The notes below the pieces were generated by a model. It searched no databases and was not told where the DNA came from. It saw nothing but the letters and a program-made list of their open reading frames with translations. DNA of 64,000 nt, from assembly GCA_022606495.2 (NCBI GenBank), contig JAHDVE020005739.1, positions 62,001-126,000 of the forward strand, in the 5' to 3' direction. Below are positions 23,774 through 35,656 of this stretch, one piece after another (position 1 is the first letter of the stretch; each line of letters begins with the position of its first letter). This stretch comes from Halesus radiatus. Taxonomy: Eukaryota; Arthropoda; Insecta; Trichoptera; Limnephilidae. The translations under genes were made by a program, and so were the position numbers.

Positions 23774-23853
23774 TAATAATAATAATACTTGGACGATTTA
23801 TACAGCGCCGTTTTTGTGAAAAATCACTTCAAGGGCGCTGTACAAATACTATT
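23774..23853 (+). repeat. Repeat family K, copy 2
   Basis: An (aat)n tract leads into tttatacagcgccgtttttg, then gtgaaaaatcacttcaaggg and cgctgtacaaatac. It is the inverse orientation of 18722-18806 and about 80 bp long. Confidence 0.6.
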
Positions 23854-24219
23854 TATGTATTAGTTTTTAAAACAAAATGATATGATAATTTCACATTTAA
23901 AGTTTTTACTTTGATGTCACATCATTATCTTAAAAGTGGACGGGTACTATTTTATTGTATATGAAAGTGGGCGGGCACCTTTATAGACCATTTAGGAAGT
24001 TAAACGATAAAAAAACTGTTGGAAACAAGCAAACAGTGAATGCTCAACAAAAAAAAACACGTAGCTGATCGGTGCTTCAGATTGATCAGTCGAAAAGTTG
24101 AGAAGAACGGGCGTCACTAACCATCCCATAGAGGTTTCTAATTTCCAAAGAGAGAGACCAAAACACCATTTTTTTTTCCACCAACTCCGCGCAGAAAATA
24201 ATTTCCCTTAGGGCCTTTA

Positions 24220-24670
24220 TCATCTTTGAGGAAGCTGTGTGGAGGGTCTTTTTGAGGAAAGGAAGTAGTGAACATGGGTCTTGAAGAGACCAATGTTATA
24301 GGAGGGAGAAAATACAGAGGCCGGCAAATCGTTCCACATTCGGTCTTTTGAACTCAAGAACGAGTCGTAGAAATGACCCGTTTTTACGTGACAAATGTCA
24401 ACCGTGTAAAAAAGTTGAGCGCGGTTTTGGCGTGTTTCCCGACTATGCAGCGGTGCCGAAGGGATCAATGACGCTAAATCCTTAGGGCATCTTCCCTTGA
24501 AATACCGGTAGAACAAGGACAGCATTCCCACCCAGTGCTCTAAAGATTGCTACCCGTTTGTTAAGATAGGGGAATCTTTCCGGGACCGCCCTTTTCTGAA
24601 CAGATTCAAGGCCTTTTCAGGAAATTTGGGGGTCCAGACCAGAGGTGGCTACCATATGCGATTTACATAG
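24220..24670 (-). pseudogene. C-terminal fragment of a non-LTR retrotransposon ORF2
   Basis: The minus-strand ORF (24220-24531) reads LSLFYRYFKGRCPKDLASLI, PSAPLHSRETRQNR and DSFLSSKDRMWNDLPASVF. This is the typical post-RT tail of arthropod non-LTR elements (LFYRYY-G-C-x-EL, TR-S/TR, FFPRT-xLWN-LP-S-F). An upstream remnant with SLEHWVGM continues to about 24670 in the same direction, so the fragment is larger than its ORF. The RT core and endonuclease are absent. It is a 5'-truncated dead copy with no intact ORF start of its own. Confidence 0.8.
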
Positions 24671-24714
24671 GGCTACCAGTTGTGTACAATCAACTTTTTT
24701 TCCAAATAATCTTA

Positions 24715-24745
24715 GGAATCACTGGTTAAAGCATCCTGTATATTC
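24715..24745 (+). repeat. End fragment of the 34300-34625 MITE family
   Basis: gaatcactggttaaag followed by catcctgtat matches the right end of the element at 34300-34625 with an internal deletion. Confidence 0.5.
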
Positions 24746-25217
24746 AGGTATTTTTAATGTAGCCTAATTGACCCCGTCTAATTTTTGCATAATTTACATA
24801 GCGGTTATATACTAGGCTATCTATCAAGTGCATGGATGCGGAAAAACTATTGTATGTCAAGATCATCAACGTGTCGTCACCAAAATATGACATCATAATA
24901 TTCAAGGAAAATTCATATTAATCCTTTGAAAGGTTTAATGAATAGTTGGCGTCATCATTCATAAACAAAACAAAAAAATACCGATGAAACAATAGGCTAT
25001 TATGTGGGGAAGAATGATTCAGTGAAAATTGTTCAAAATTCAAGTCCCGTCTTCGGGCAAACGACAAAGCAACCTGTTACCGGTTAGCTTTCAGCTATTA
25101 GCCACCTGTTGCTTGTCGGTTGTTTGGACCAGAAGTCCACACATATTTCGTGAAGGGGTTCGGTTCTCCAATGACCCACTGTTGAATTCGTATAAACGAG
25201 GTAGACAATAAGAAAAC

Positions 25218-25378
25218 AATTTATTAGAATAACTTATTGAAACTCATTGTAATATTTAAGCATTCGAGAAGATAACGATTTTTATTGAAACATGAATCAG
25301 ATAGAGACACAGAAAAAAAGGAACAGTCGCAATTGGGAATCAAACCCAGATCCCCTATCTTACCGAAACAATAATCCA
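25218..25378. mobile_element. tRNA-containing foldback family B, copy 1 (one arm)
   Basis: The arm begins tagaataacttattgaaac. It runs through ctcattgtaatattta, gagacacagaaaaaaagg and cagtcgcaattgggaatcaaa, which is the inverted B box of a tRNA-like module. The second arm is missing. Homologous to 28690, 35406 and 42112. Confidence 0.7.
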
Positions 25379-25539
25379 TTTTTTATTGATACATAATTAT
25401 TTTCCATAATTTTTCTGGTCATATTTCAATTTAAGAAATACTAATATTATCCTCAAGTAATTTCCAAATGTTCGGCTGCTATCTTTTTCCATGATTGTAA
25501 TGTCATAAATTAAAAATGTCTATACTTTTGAATATTCTA

Positions 25540-25665
25540 TACATTCCTGACGAAGAAAGCATAGCTTTCGAAACACGTTGATATGTGTATATTAATAAAG
25601 TGGTAATTTTTAATTAATTTATTAATAATGACGCCACAAAGTGAATACCAGTCTTTTTAAGAAAT
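25540..25665 (+). repeat. Family N repeat, copy 2, with GAAAC hairpin module
   Basis: Contains cctgacgaa, a perfect hairpin gaaagc-ata-gctttc, then gaaacacgttgatatgtgt and aataaagtggtaattt. It ends with ttattaataatgacgccac and caaagtgaataccagt. The second half matches 7650-7760 and 54775-54912. The first half parallels the modules near 3774, 37725 and 38745. Confidence 0.6.
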
Positions 25666-25944
25666 TATAAAAAAAGTTAGGTTTTTAAACGCAACTAAAA
25701 TAAATATCTACGAATTGTTAGTTTTTGCTACAGTACTCAGATTTTTGCTGTGATCTAGGTAATAATGTCACGAGAAACAAAGCTATTGTTATTGATTGGC
25801 ATTACCTTATGTTCTTGTTTAGCATCTAACAGTAATCTCGCGTATCGAGAAAGCCATTGGCTGGTTTTAGGGGTTGTATGACATCGTTTAATATTCTTCA
25901 CCCGTCTTCTACGATTCAACAATTATTGCCTATGAATCTATATT

Positions 25945-26056
25945 CTAGGACGCAGCACGCGTGTTGATAACGGTGTGGGGGTACCGTGCGCAAACAGCCC
26001 ATGATAGGCCCCACCCCTACCCCCGCCCCTTTATCCCCACACGTGCTGCGTCCTAG
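25945..26056. repeat. Short palindromic MITE (112 bp)
   Basis: ctaggacgcagcacgcgtgt is inverted at acacgtgctgcgtcctag, and the inner ggtgtggggg pairs with the ccccac side. GC-rich, with a C-rich loop (ccccacccctacccccgccc). No ORF. Probably a hairpin-type MITE. Confidence 0.7.
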
Positions 26057-26059
26057 ACT

Positions 26060-28689
26060 ATTAAAATGATTTGCAATCACTTAGGTTTTGACTTCTGGAT
26101 TGAACAGACACGCGCAAGCGATCAGTTCAAAACAAAACTCAAGACATAAGGCCTCTGAAACATATATATGAGCGAAGAAAAGTAGAAAAATCATTATGTA
26201 GGTCACCATATTTGTTTTATGAATTTTCGTTTTCTATAATTTAATAAGAATATATTTCACAGAAAATCTATTAAAATGAATGAAAAATATCAATTCCGCC
26301 AGGTCGCGCCGCTGAAGGGCGCTAGTGTGGCATGTTGCCATCAAATGTCAGGAGCTGGAGGTATTGTCATTTAGAGTATTTGGCATTAATATTACATATT
26401 ATTATTATACTTGACTGTATGGCTGTCCGTTTGCCTGTTTTGTCTTCCGTCCATTAGTCAGGTTTATCGGAAGTCGGGACACGCACTTCTAAACGAGGAG
26501 TAGTTTCCTGTTCGAGGATAGAGTGTAATGGTTCATTGAAGGTCAGGACGTGATTAATTTCCCATATTTTTAACAGAAATCTGTCGCTGCCTTTTACCAA
26601 ATTTATTTTAGGGCGTTTCATGCACGTGTATGAAGTAACGTATTGATTTGGTACCTATACTACAATTGTATCGTATTATTTCTTATCTAACTCTTACTAG
26701 ATGTACTCTTCGATAAGTCATTTTGATAATGTCTTTTGTAACTCTGAGTTTGTTCAATGTGCCACTTTCAGGTCTAATAATAATGTAGAAAGCACATTGT
26801 TTGCAATGTGACCACAGTCAGAATTGGGAATTAAAAATATAAAAATCTTCACAACTCTGCCGATGAAAGTCAAAGTAAGAAAAAAATATGTAAAAGCAAA
26901 CATCTGTTTACCTGAAGAAATGTATAAATAAACGCAACTATTTCCAGCTAGCAACATCATTTCTACCATGGTAGAAACGCAGCTATGAAATATTTAAAAA
27001 AAAATACCGTCTGTCGTCCTTTCCAAATTGTTCATTTATTAATTGTTCCAGATTTTCAATAAGAAAAAAAAAACACAATTTATCTGGCATTCTAGAAAGT
27101 CCGGTGCGCACTTGCATAGATTATCGTAAAAAAATCGTAAGTATCGTAATTTATCGCAATCATCGTAAAAAAAATTCTTCTGTTCTATAATCTGGCATAC
27201 TTTTCATTGAAGCTAATTAATGCTGAAGGATACGATAATGACCATATTCCCATGACCTGCCTAAATTCTTGTGCCTACCCATCCACGCTGTCCAGTGCCC
27301 AGTGGATCGGTTCAATGCCATACTCTTCGCGGTCCCATTGTATGTATCATGGCAGATATGTGAACACTTGTTTGTTTCCGTTGCAATGTCAACCATATCC
27401 ATAGCTGCCTTTATAGTCTATGGTGTTTGACCCTCTTGACGCTTAGCTTTTTTGGCTGGGGTATGCTAGAAAAGTCAGTGTTATTTCTGTTAGGTTTTTT
27501 TTAATGCGTTGCTAGGATCTATGGCCGACTGCAGGTATTTAGAAATAATACGGTAGCAGATTAGTACCCAAATTCGTTTAACTGCAGAGAATTGTAGGTA
27601 CGTTCAGGTGTTTGGAGATATATTAAATAGTTGAACTAAGATCGAAGTTTGTAGAATGTTTATTGAATTTATTTTAGATATCTATTTAATAAAGGTATCC
27701 TTAGACATGAGCGCAGTGAAACCCAATGTGATGTAAAAGAATTGTCTAGCTAATGGCTAAATCTGATGGCGAAATATATTATTCTCTAATGATTATCGTA
27801 TAAATCAGTTGTTTATCTACCATTAAACTTCTTATCACGCGAGACTAATAGAACACAAATGATAAGTGCCTATACCAAAAACAATTAAAAAATAAAACAC
27901 TGGACAATGAAATTTGGCGGACGGAATCAATTAAGTAAATAAGGAAAGTTCCTCAATGATAAAGAAGTTTCAAAGGGCTTACCATTCTTGCAATAGGATT
28001 GTCGACGAATCCACATACAGCATATTAAAAATATACCCAATTATTCTAACTTCTCCCTTTAAGTCTACCATCAAAAATATGATGTAATGTGATATCTGGT
28101 GTTCTCTCTCTCAAAAACACATGTCTGACCTTAATAGACATGTGAATAAAACGGTTATTATGGGGACCGTCATTTGGTTCCCAATACGGAACAACTACCA
28201 CCGGAAGGATAAACAAGAATACAAGAAATGTGATGTGGGCGCGTTTCCTGATGCAAAAAGTACAATAATTTATTTCTTAAATTTCAAGTACACAAAAGGT
28301 TATTTCATCTCATAATGATCAAATGAAATGGCGATATACAATGGGGGAATTGTAAGGGGACAGCACGAATCAATAGTGTTTTTTCGTTGGCTCTCTCGAG
28401 GTTAGAACCAAAAAGTCAGTGGCTATAGTGGTTTTCTTTCAAAACGATATGAAATGCACTTCTATCTTGCATTTTCAATTCGGTGGTTTCTAACTTGGCT
28501 TTTATCTAGTTCACACTTGTATTGCAAATTATCCGCGACGCACGAATGTACGTAGGTGCCTTTATTCATGTTTACATTTGTCTTATTTCCGTATAATAGT
28601 ATTTTTTGATTCTAATGTATTAAATTAATAAAAAAATTGTCCATCGTCAGGGAGTTATCCCAAACACAACAATTAACCTTTTAAAATTA
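26060..28689. other. Long stretch without a recognised gene
   Basis: AT-rich except for 27217-27404, where both strands have open frames of balanced composition (61 codons minus, 65 codons plus). Neither matches a family that I know. It could be a transposon relic or an exon, and I cannot decide between them. Confidence 0.35.
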
Positions 28690-29006
28690 TTGGAATAACT
28701 TATTGAAGTTTATGAGCCTCATTGTAATATGTAATCATTAAAGACAACGTTAAGAAATCTCAACTGAAATACGAAAGAGAAAAATACAACAAATAAAAGG
28801 TAACGATCGCATCTGGGAATCGAATGGGGTTGCTTATTAGCTCATTCGCTTATTAGTCTCATTAGCATAGTAGTTAGGGTGCTAGTCCCGGTAAGACTGA
28901 GGTTTTAGGTTCGATTCCCATATGCGATCGTTACCTTTTTATATTCTGTGTCTTTTTCTGTTTCGTATTTCATTTGAGATTTGTTAATATTATCTTCAAA
29001 GGTTGA
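28690..29006. mobile_element. tRNA-containing foldback family B, copy 2
   Basis: The left arm (ggaataacttattgaagttt ... gaaatacgaaagagaaaaa ... ggtaacgatcgcatctggga) is inverted on the right (cccatatgcgatcgttacct ... tctgtttcgtatttcatttg ... gatttgttaatattatcttc). Between the arms is a plus-strand tRNA-like module with A box attagcatagtagttagggt and B box ggttcgattcc. The outermost 45 bp of the right arm are missing. Confidence 0.8.
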
Positions 29007-29603
29007 ATTAATCTCTTACTGGCATCGAGATGGTTAAATGGTACTGCCGCTGAGAGCTTCACTGTAACCTCTCTTTCTGTTACAAGTGTAATTTAAGTGA
29101 AAGAGGGAGATGTTACAGCGGACCTATCAGCGGTATGCCACAGTACAGTCCCATTTTGATTCTAAGTGATTAACGAAATTACAGTACCAGCAAAACGTAC
29201 ATTAAAAAAAATTGCAATATGACGATGAAACTTCAAGCTTGGGAGAGTTAAACAATGGCTAGGAGTTAAACAGGTTGCTGTTTAACATGCCAATTAAAAA
29301 TAGATTTCAGTATTGCAAATGCATTATTGTTTATTGTAGTTGTTTTACATTTTACGTCTGTGGAGACATCTATTAAGCCGCATTCACGAAGGGAGTAAAT
29401 TAACGGGATGCATTTTTGCTGTAAGTACCTACTGATTTTCTGATCTACTTAATTGAGATATTTTGCCGGACGAAGAAAACTCTGCGGGCTGATGTTCGGC
29501 ATAGTCATAGATTACAGAATACACACGTATTTGCTGCTGTATTTTCATTGACTCTCTCGGGGCTAGAACCACAAGGTACTAAGGTAAAGACACACCGGCT
29601 TCC

Positions 29604-29908
29604 ATTTAAAAATAATAAATAGTATATTTACGCACGTTCCAGAGTGGAAGATACTCTCAGTATCGCCCTAGTGAAAGACCACCATTCATAATTGAAACGT
29701 TGCTTGAAATGGCTTTTAGCCATGTTTGGTGACCAGATCTGAAAAGTAAGGTATTTCCCTACCTTCCTCTTCCCCTTCTCCTTCCCCTATCCAATACCTT
29801 CAGCCTCACATCATTCCCCAATTGGGGATGCCATAGTCTCACTGGCTCCAGACGGTTGGGAGCAGTTGGGACTCTTGTGGGGTATTCATATAAAAAAAAA
29901 TTAAATCT
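29604..29908 (-). repeat. Dispersed ~300-bp repeat family J, copy 1
   Basis: Homologous to 47011-47312 (opposite strand) and, more distantly, to 32211-32450. Conserved blocks are cgttccagagtggaagatac, tcgccctagtgaaagaccac, ttggtgaccagatctg, a polypyrimidine tract (cttcctcttccccttctcct) and ggttgggagcagttgggact. No ORF is conserved between copies. It could be a SINE or the 3' UTR of a LINE. Confidence 0.7.
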
Positions 29909-31105
29909 ACGTTTACGGCAATTCTAGCGTGTATTCTTTATTCTGTGTTCACAGGCAAAGTTTTCAGTTAAATCATCTTCAATAACTGACTGTCGTTGTT
30001 AAATTTTAACCATCGATTAACGGTATAATGTTAAAGATTACAAATTGACATTTAATAGGAAGCATTATAAAACTGATCTTATTGGCATTCTAGCTTTTCG
30101 TCTGCCCGAAAAACCAAAAATGGTAATCGTCACGTATACTGAAATTATAAATGTGATGCCTACAACTGAGCGCGATTGTGGCAAAAAAGCGCCTAGCGCA
30201 AGGTGTGAATGGCCGAGCCAAAACTCCCAGTAAAAACTCTCGTCGCTGAATACTTTACTCTCTGAATAAGACCGAAAAAACAAGATTGTTTTAACATTTT
30301 TTTGTATTTTATTCAATTTCAGGAATCACTCGGAGAAAAGTATGATGTATTTCTTAATTTATTTTTATGCTACTCTTTATGCTGTGTTTTGATCTTACAA
30401 TGACCAGATTAGGCATATCTGGTGACTGGAATTCAACACACGTATGAATCGACACATTTGATTCATTAGAGGTACAAAAAAAAATCAACCCGAAAACCTA
30501 ATCTAACCTAAAAAATAATTTAAAAAATATACGTTTTTTAATTACGTTAGGTTAGATCAATGACTTTATATCAATTTTTAAAAAGTGTGCCGATTAATAC
30601 GTCATATATATGTCCGTATCGTGGCGGTTGAAATTTTGTAAAATCGGCAACGACGTAAACCTCAGATCATATTATATATTCCAGTATCTGAGACGTCAAC
30701 CTATACACAGCTTAGCGCATACCGTGCCCCTCAGCGCACGCACATACATGTATGTTTTCGGGTTCATAGAAAATGTACTGTCCCAAAAAAGTGCTTCGCA
30801 TACCAGTTTTCTCAACGTGGTGAAAAGGTGAACTCGATCGGTGAGCTCTGAAATAAGGAACTCTAGCCCATTCAAAAAAAAATAATGTTCACCATCTAAC
30901 TTAAATACCAGTATTAACTTCGTTTTCATAGTTAAATTAGTTCCCAAGGTTTGATTTTTTTAAACCCACCAATACGCCCGGAATCAGAGCGGTAAGTAGG
31001 GGTGACCGCGTGACGTCATACGGTCAAAAGTTATGAATTTAAACAGAACGAATATAGGCGCTAACAACCGCGTCACATCGATCTAATTACACCAACGAAA
31101 CAGGT
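29909..31105. other. No gene recognised
   Basis: Short ORFs without motifs. A small hairpin with taatctaacctaa and ttacgttaggtta lies at 30497-30555. It is not a telomeric array. Confidence 0.4.
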
Positions 31106-31109
31106 CGTT

Positions 31110-31270
31110 TTGAAGAGGTAGTTTTTTATTCACTTTTAAATAACGATTTATAAATTCTAAGTATAATTATTGTATAATGACACTTATATATTCAAAATCG
31201 GCGTTTGTTGATCTGTATGAATAATTTCACTGTAGTTCCTTATTCGCAGAACTTTATTGCCTATAATTTA
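31110..31270 (+). repeat. Dispersed repeat family L, copy 2
   Basis: ttttttattcacttttaaat, aacgatttataaattct, aaaatcggcgtttgttgatc. Same order as 52540-52700. Preceded by a gtgacgtcata segment at about 31010. Confidence 0.65.
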
Positions 31271-31351
31271 TAGATCAACGAAACTAATTAAAATCGTTAC
31301 GTAATTTACACAATGATCTAATAGAGTCATAAAAATCTTTAAATAATAATA

Positions 31352-31415
31352 ACAAAGCATTTGTATAGCGCAGATTTGTGTTATTTCACTTCAAGTGCGC
31401 TAAAAACAATAAGAC
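31352..31415 (+). repeat. Repeat family K, copy 3
   Basis: ataataataac leads into atttgtatagcgcagatttg, then ttatttcacttcaagtgcgc. It is a diverged copy of the GCGC hairpin unit. Confidence 0.5.
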
Positions 31416-32210
31416 AGGACCCTACGTTGCTTGTTCCATATTTATCATAAAAAACATGTAGTGACAAATACTCTGGGAATAATGTAGTAACAAACTACCA
31501 GCATATGCCGTGAAGTATTTATTGCCCCTGATAATTTCAACCTTAAGCTTTCGAAGTAACTAACGTAGTTTATTTTCTCTGAAAAAGTACCGATGTAATT
31601 TCTGCAACTTCATCTACATCGAAAAGACTTGCTTGAACAATGATTACTGTTGAACTGTGATTAACCATGGCTTCTTCAGTCGGACCGTTAGCTATGAATT
31701 ATAGGCGACACCGATGTGATGAGGGAATGGCAAAACGCTGATTGGCTAATTGTTAAGAGATTAGACGGTGAGAGAGTTCAGGGGACAATGGGGGAATGTT
31801 GCAGACGTGAGAAGTTTGCATCACTTTTTTCTAAAAGATTGATTTCCTCATTGCACAAATGAGTCAATATTAGACTCTGAAAATGATGCAAGAAATAATT
31901 GATGGTAGCGTTCAATAGCCATACATTCTAGATTATATTAATGTATGATGAAATTTTGGTAAATAATGTTCCCTCATTCGTACCTGTCTTTCATATTTGA
32001 AATATCCGATAGTAAATGTATTTAATGTAAAGTTTTTCTCTGCTATTCTTTGGGTCGTTCTTTGTGTAAGTATCAATAATTTATTATTCCTACTCTAACG
32101 GGCGTTATGTGTAGATTTCATTTGCGTATGTCACACTCTCATAATAATTAAACTGCCATAAGTCGGGTGTTTTGAGTTGATTGCTACTTTTGTGGTATCT
32201 AGTAGTTTTT
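31416..32210. other. No gene recognised
   Basis: AT-rich, with no supported feature. Confidence 0.4.
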
Positions 32211-32450
32211 ACCGATTTTATTGTTGTTACGAATACCGCACAAGAGTTTAAACTGCTCTTAAAAATCCGGAGCGAGTGAGAATACGTCATCCCCAATAAA
32301 TTGGAGTAGATTGTGAGACTGAAGGGGATGGAGAAGGAAAGGAGATGGGCCGGAGGAAGGTTTGGAAATACCTGTTTATTGAGATCAAACAACGTTTCGA
32401 TTCCGAATGGTGGTCATTCACCAGGGCGATATTCAAGTACCCTTCGAACC
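32211..32450 (+). repeat. Family J repeat, copy 3 (diverged)
   Basis: Shares gaaatacctg, gagatca-ac-aacgtttc, attccgaatggtggtcattc and accagggcgatatt with 47011-47312. Its purine-rich tract (gatggagaaggaaaggagat) occupies the equivalent place. Confidence 0.6.
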
Positions 32451-32794
32451 CCAAGCAAAAATGTGAAATATTAAACTAACAAAGTTACCATTTACCATAA
32501 TAAACAAATTTAAACATTTTTAAACGCATTTTTTGTTTTTAACCGCCCTACGCTCGAACGCAACAAACCGTATCCCGTACGTTCAGGTACAAAAAAAGCT
32601 AAACCTGAAACCCACAAACATTCATCAAGATTATTCCTGCGTCATCTCGTTTAGTATTTCGAAGTCTACCGAAGGTAACGGATGTGTTCGGGTATTTTCA
32701 TCTCTCCCATATAAGTAAGGTCACTAGTCACACGTATTGTTATTGTGAAGTCTAATGAAAAATAAATCGACGGTTTTTTACCTACTTTTTGAAT

Positions 32795-32821
32795 CCCAAA
32801 GAACCCAAAGAACCCAAAGAA
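32795..32821 (+). repeat. 9-bp tandem repeat x3
   Basis: Three perfect copies of cccaaagaa. Confidence 0.9.
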
Positions 32822-32925
32822 CGGGCGGTTTATCTGCATAAATACCACGGTAGACAGTATTTGGAGCTCTAAACACCACATAACTTTTTGATTCACACTT
32901 TCAACTTGTAAAACATATTCATACG

Positions 32926-33197
32926 CAGTGGCATGCATTGCTCTATGACATGTAACCAAGGGTGGGTAGGCTGCAGTCCTATTGACTAATTGCATTACAT
33001 TAAATATTTTGTTGGCCTTGAAAAATGCCACTTTAATTACTATCTTCTCTCAACCATCAGGTGTGACCGAGTCAAATAAGATTAAAAGTTACTTAATTAC
33101 AAGTTTTTTTTTAAAACTCGTCCTATTATATGACCATAAAAAATTCTAGATCCATTTTTTTAAAGTAGGCACAGCTTTTCAGCCCTTATGGACTGCA
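32926..33197 (-). mobile_element. hAT MITE, same family as 11492-11793, inverted
   Basis: Begins cagtggcatgcattgctcta, the inverse of the 11492 element's right end. It ends with cacagcttttcagccc and ttatggactgca, the inverse of its left end. The last bases of the TIR (cgccactg) are lost. Confidence 0.65.
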
Positions 33198-34295
33198 ATA
33201 ATTTGATTCATGTTTATTTATCACGTTTAAGAATAAATACGGTAAAGATGTAGACCTTAAACCCACTACTTGCAAGTAATTGGTAGGGAAAAAGGGACAA
33301 AAAATTATTTCACTTGAATTTGGATTTTCTATTTGCTGATAAACTTTTAACATTATATATTATTGGCAATAAAATGTAGACACTTATTCAAATGGAAGTA
33401 AAGACTCTCATTACTATGGCAAGACCAAGTTCTTAGACATTTGTTGGTTGTTTGTCAGAAATCGGTCTAGAATTTTTTTCCGATTACAATTTTTTTATGT
33501 ATTTAATTATGCACTGTCTCAAATTATTTCAAATTACTAAACTAGTGGAACATGGAAAAATGATTCAATGTGTATTTCAGCGTTGTTTAGAAAAATTTCG
33601 AGCGAGGAAGCTTGTGTTCAACTTGGAAAATGTTTGCAAATGTTTGTGTTTGTGTACGAATATTATTAAAACCGTACCTACACAAACAATAGTTTTGTAT
33701 ATGTTTGCTGACTTTGAAACAATTTTAACCAAGTGCATTAGGATTTGAGGTTAAAAAGCACAATATGTGCTTTTTAAAGCTTATTTTCCTATGAACCATT
33801 TTGTTGTTGCCCTTTACACCCTTTTAAATGAATGCAGCGTCCCCATTTCTTATCTACATTAAATTTCATATACATTTTTTATTCTATTTTTTACGTAGAC
33901 AATGTGTAGACACCGATTTCTCAAATTAATATTTTAGTTATCGGGGTACAGAAAGACGTATATTAATTTTCATCGTTCATGGCATAACAAATAATCAAGT
34001 ATGTGAGTTTCAAATTAGTGTCAAACCTTAAGCTCGGTGATCATGTGATGTTAATAAAATATGAAGTCGGTAAACGTTTTTATCACTTTTAGGTATTTTT
34101 TTGTAGATAAGACCTTTAGATTTAGATATTATTGATATTATCGATAAGGCGGCTCAACTTATTGCAGAAAATATTTATTAATAATACAGAATGTACTTAC
34201 TCAGTGGTAGACACTCGAGGTGATGTTATTGCTCTAGGGCGCTTTGTAATATAGCCAGATTATTATCATAGAAAAAATTTGCACAATGTGATCAT
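33198..34295. other. No gene recognised
   Basis: A 98-codon ORF (33452-33748, plus strand) has no recognisable domain and AT-driven composition. I do not call it. Confidence 0.35.
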
Positions 34296-34299
34296 AATA

Positions 34300-34625
34300 T
34301 ACAGGGTGTTAAGTGACATACCTGACTTACTATAACCGGGTATTCCTGACCTTATTTGAAGTATTTTTTTTATTCGCCTAAAAAAACATAAAAAATGGTG
34401 TAGATATTTGACAAGTAGATGGAGATGGGGGTTTGGGCGGTAACTCGGCTGAGTGATATTTAAAGACATGCGAAACTTTTTGTTTTGGATGTATTTGAAA
34501 AAGAAATAAAAATCTAAAAAAAGAAATTGTCACAGAAAACCTAAATTTCATTTACATTTTTTAATCGAAATATGGTAAGGAATCACTGGTTAAAGTAAGT
34601 CAGATATGTCTCTTAACATCCTGTA
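34300..34625. mobile_element. MITE with ~31-bp terminal inverted repeats
   Basis: The left end tacagggtgttaagtgacat (followed by acctgacttac) is inverted at the right end (gtaagtcagat, atgtctcttaacatcctgta) with few mismatches. TATA flanks fit a TA target. 326 bp, no ORF. A deletion fragment is at 24715-24745. Confidence 0.75.
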
Positions 34626-34633
34626 TAGCGACG

Positions 34634-35000
34634 GCCCAGTGATAAACTGCAACAAGTTAAAATCTGTTTTGAGATAATCATCATTCTGTATATTCTCATA
34701 TGTCAAAATATGTATGCAAAAATGTCAAATTTGATTAGTTCTCACTGTTCTCTCTGTTGGAAATTGAAGTGCATAGGACAATGATCTGTTTTAGCCAGAA
34801 GTAATTTGAAATAGAGTTGTATTAAACTGTGTACATTCGAGTGTTTGGAGATTTTCCAACTAGTTTTTCGGCTCTCGAGAAGGCAAACATTTTTTCTTTG
34901 TTTTTGTTTCCATTTAAAACTGGCAAGAGTTTTGGCAAATAAATTGATACCCATATTGTAAATTATGATTTTTCGGACTTGTTGCAGTTTAATACTGGGC
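34634..35000. mobile_element. MITE with inverted ends gcccagt...aactgcaacaagt
   Basis: gcccagtgataaactgcaac followed by aagt (34634-34657) is inverted at 34977-35000 (acttgttgcagtttaatact then gggc). The interior holds no convincing ORF. It starts nine bases after the preceding MITE ends, so the two insertions are almost adjacent. Confidence 0.7.
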
Positions 35001-35405
35001 TATCAATATGTGTTAAAAAAAGACCAATTTTTTCATATAACTAATTTCTTGTTCTACCTACAAATTAAATTTGATTTTTTTTTATATTTTATTACTATTA
35101 ACAAACGCCAGGTAATAAATAATCCAGCCTACAGTATAATGTAATTCCCTTTGCATAGGTAATAAATATTATAATGAAATGTAAATAAATAAATAATTTT
35201 ACAAAAAATATTATCTTGAACACAAAGCAAAAATTCTTTGGCCTTATTAAATTTACATTATTTATTTCACGTCTGAAACTCATTTACATCATGATCTATG
35301 GAGCTATGAATATACATTTGACTTTCAAAAAAAGATAAGACCCCATAACATAATATAGTTTCTTCAAATGTTTTCAACAGTTCAATAAGATTTTAAAAAA
35401 ATATA

Positions 35406-35656
35406 TTTAATCATTGAAGATAATGTTAACAAATCTCTAATTAAATACGAACAGAAAAGACACAGAAAAAAAGGTGACGATCGCATCTGGGAATCGAACC
35501 CAGAACACCTGTCTTAGCAGGACTATCACTCTAACCACTGAGCTAATAAGAGCTAATAAGTTAGGTCCTGGGTTCGATTCCCAGATGCGACTATTTGTTC
35601 TCCAACGATTAAATATTACAATAAGGTTTATAAACTTCAATAAGTTTTTCTAATAA
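35406..35656. mobile_element. tRNA-containing foldback family B, copy 3
   Basis: The left arm (ttaatcattgaagataatgt ... gacacagaaaaaaagg ... gatcgcatctgggaatcgaa) and right arm (tgggttcgattcccagatgc ... ttacaataaggtttataaac, ttcaataagttt) face each other. The best tRNA-like module is on the minus strand at about 35482-35550: A box ttagctcagtggttagagtg, B box gggttcgattccc. The B-box arm is repeated on the plus strand at 35568-35592. The outer 45 bp of the left arm are absent. Confidence 0.8.

Noticed and set aside
25553..25600. Hammerhead ribozyme
   Set aside because: CTGACGA, a stem, GAAA and a possible stem III are present, but there is an extra base before stem II and no pairing for stem I. 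At the other three sites the core or stem II is broken as well. Kept only as a shared RNA-like module.
30497..30555. Insect telomere-type TTAGG sequence
   Set aside because: Only single taacctaa/ttaggtta units in a small hairpin, not an array.
32666..33031. 121-codon minus-strand ORF
   Set aside because: It runs through a 9-bp tandem repeat and the end of a hAT MITE, with no domain. Chance frame.
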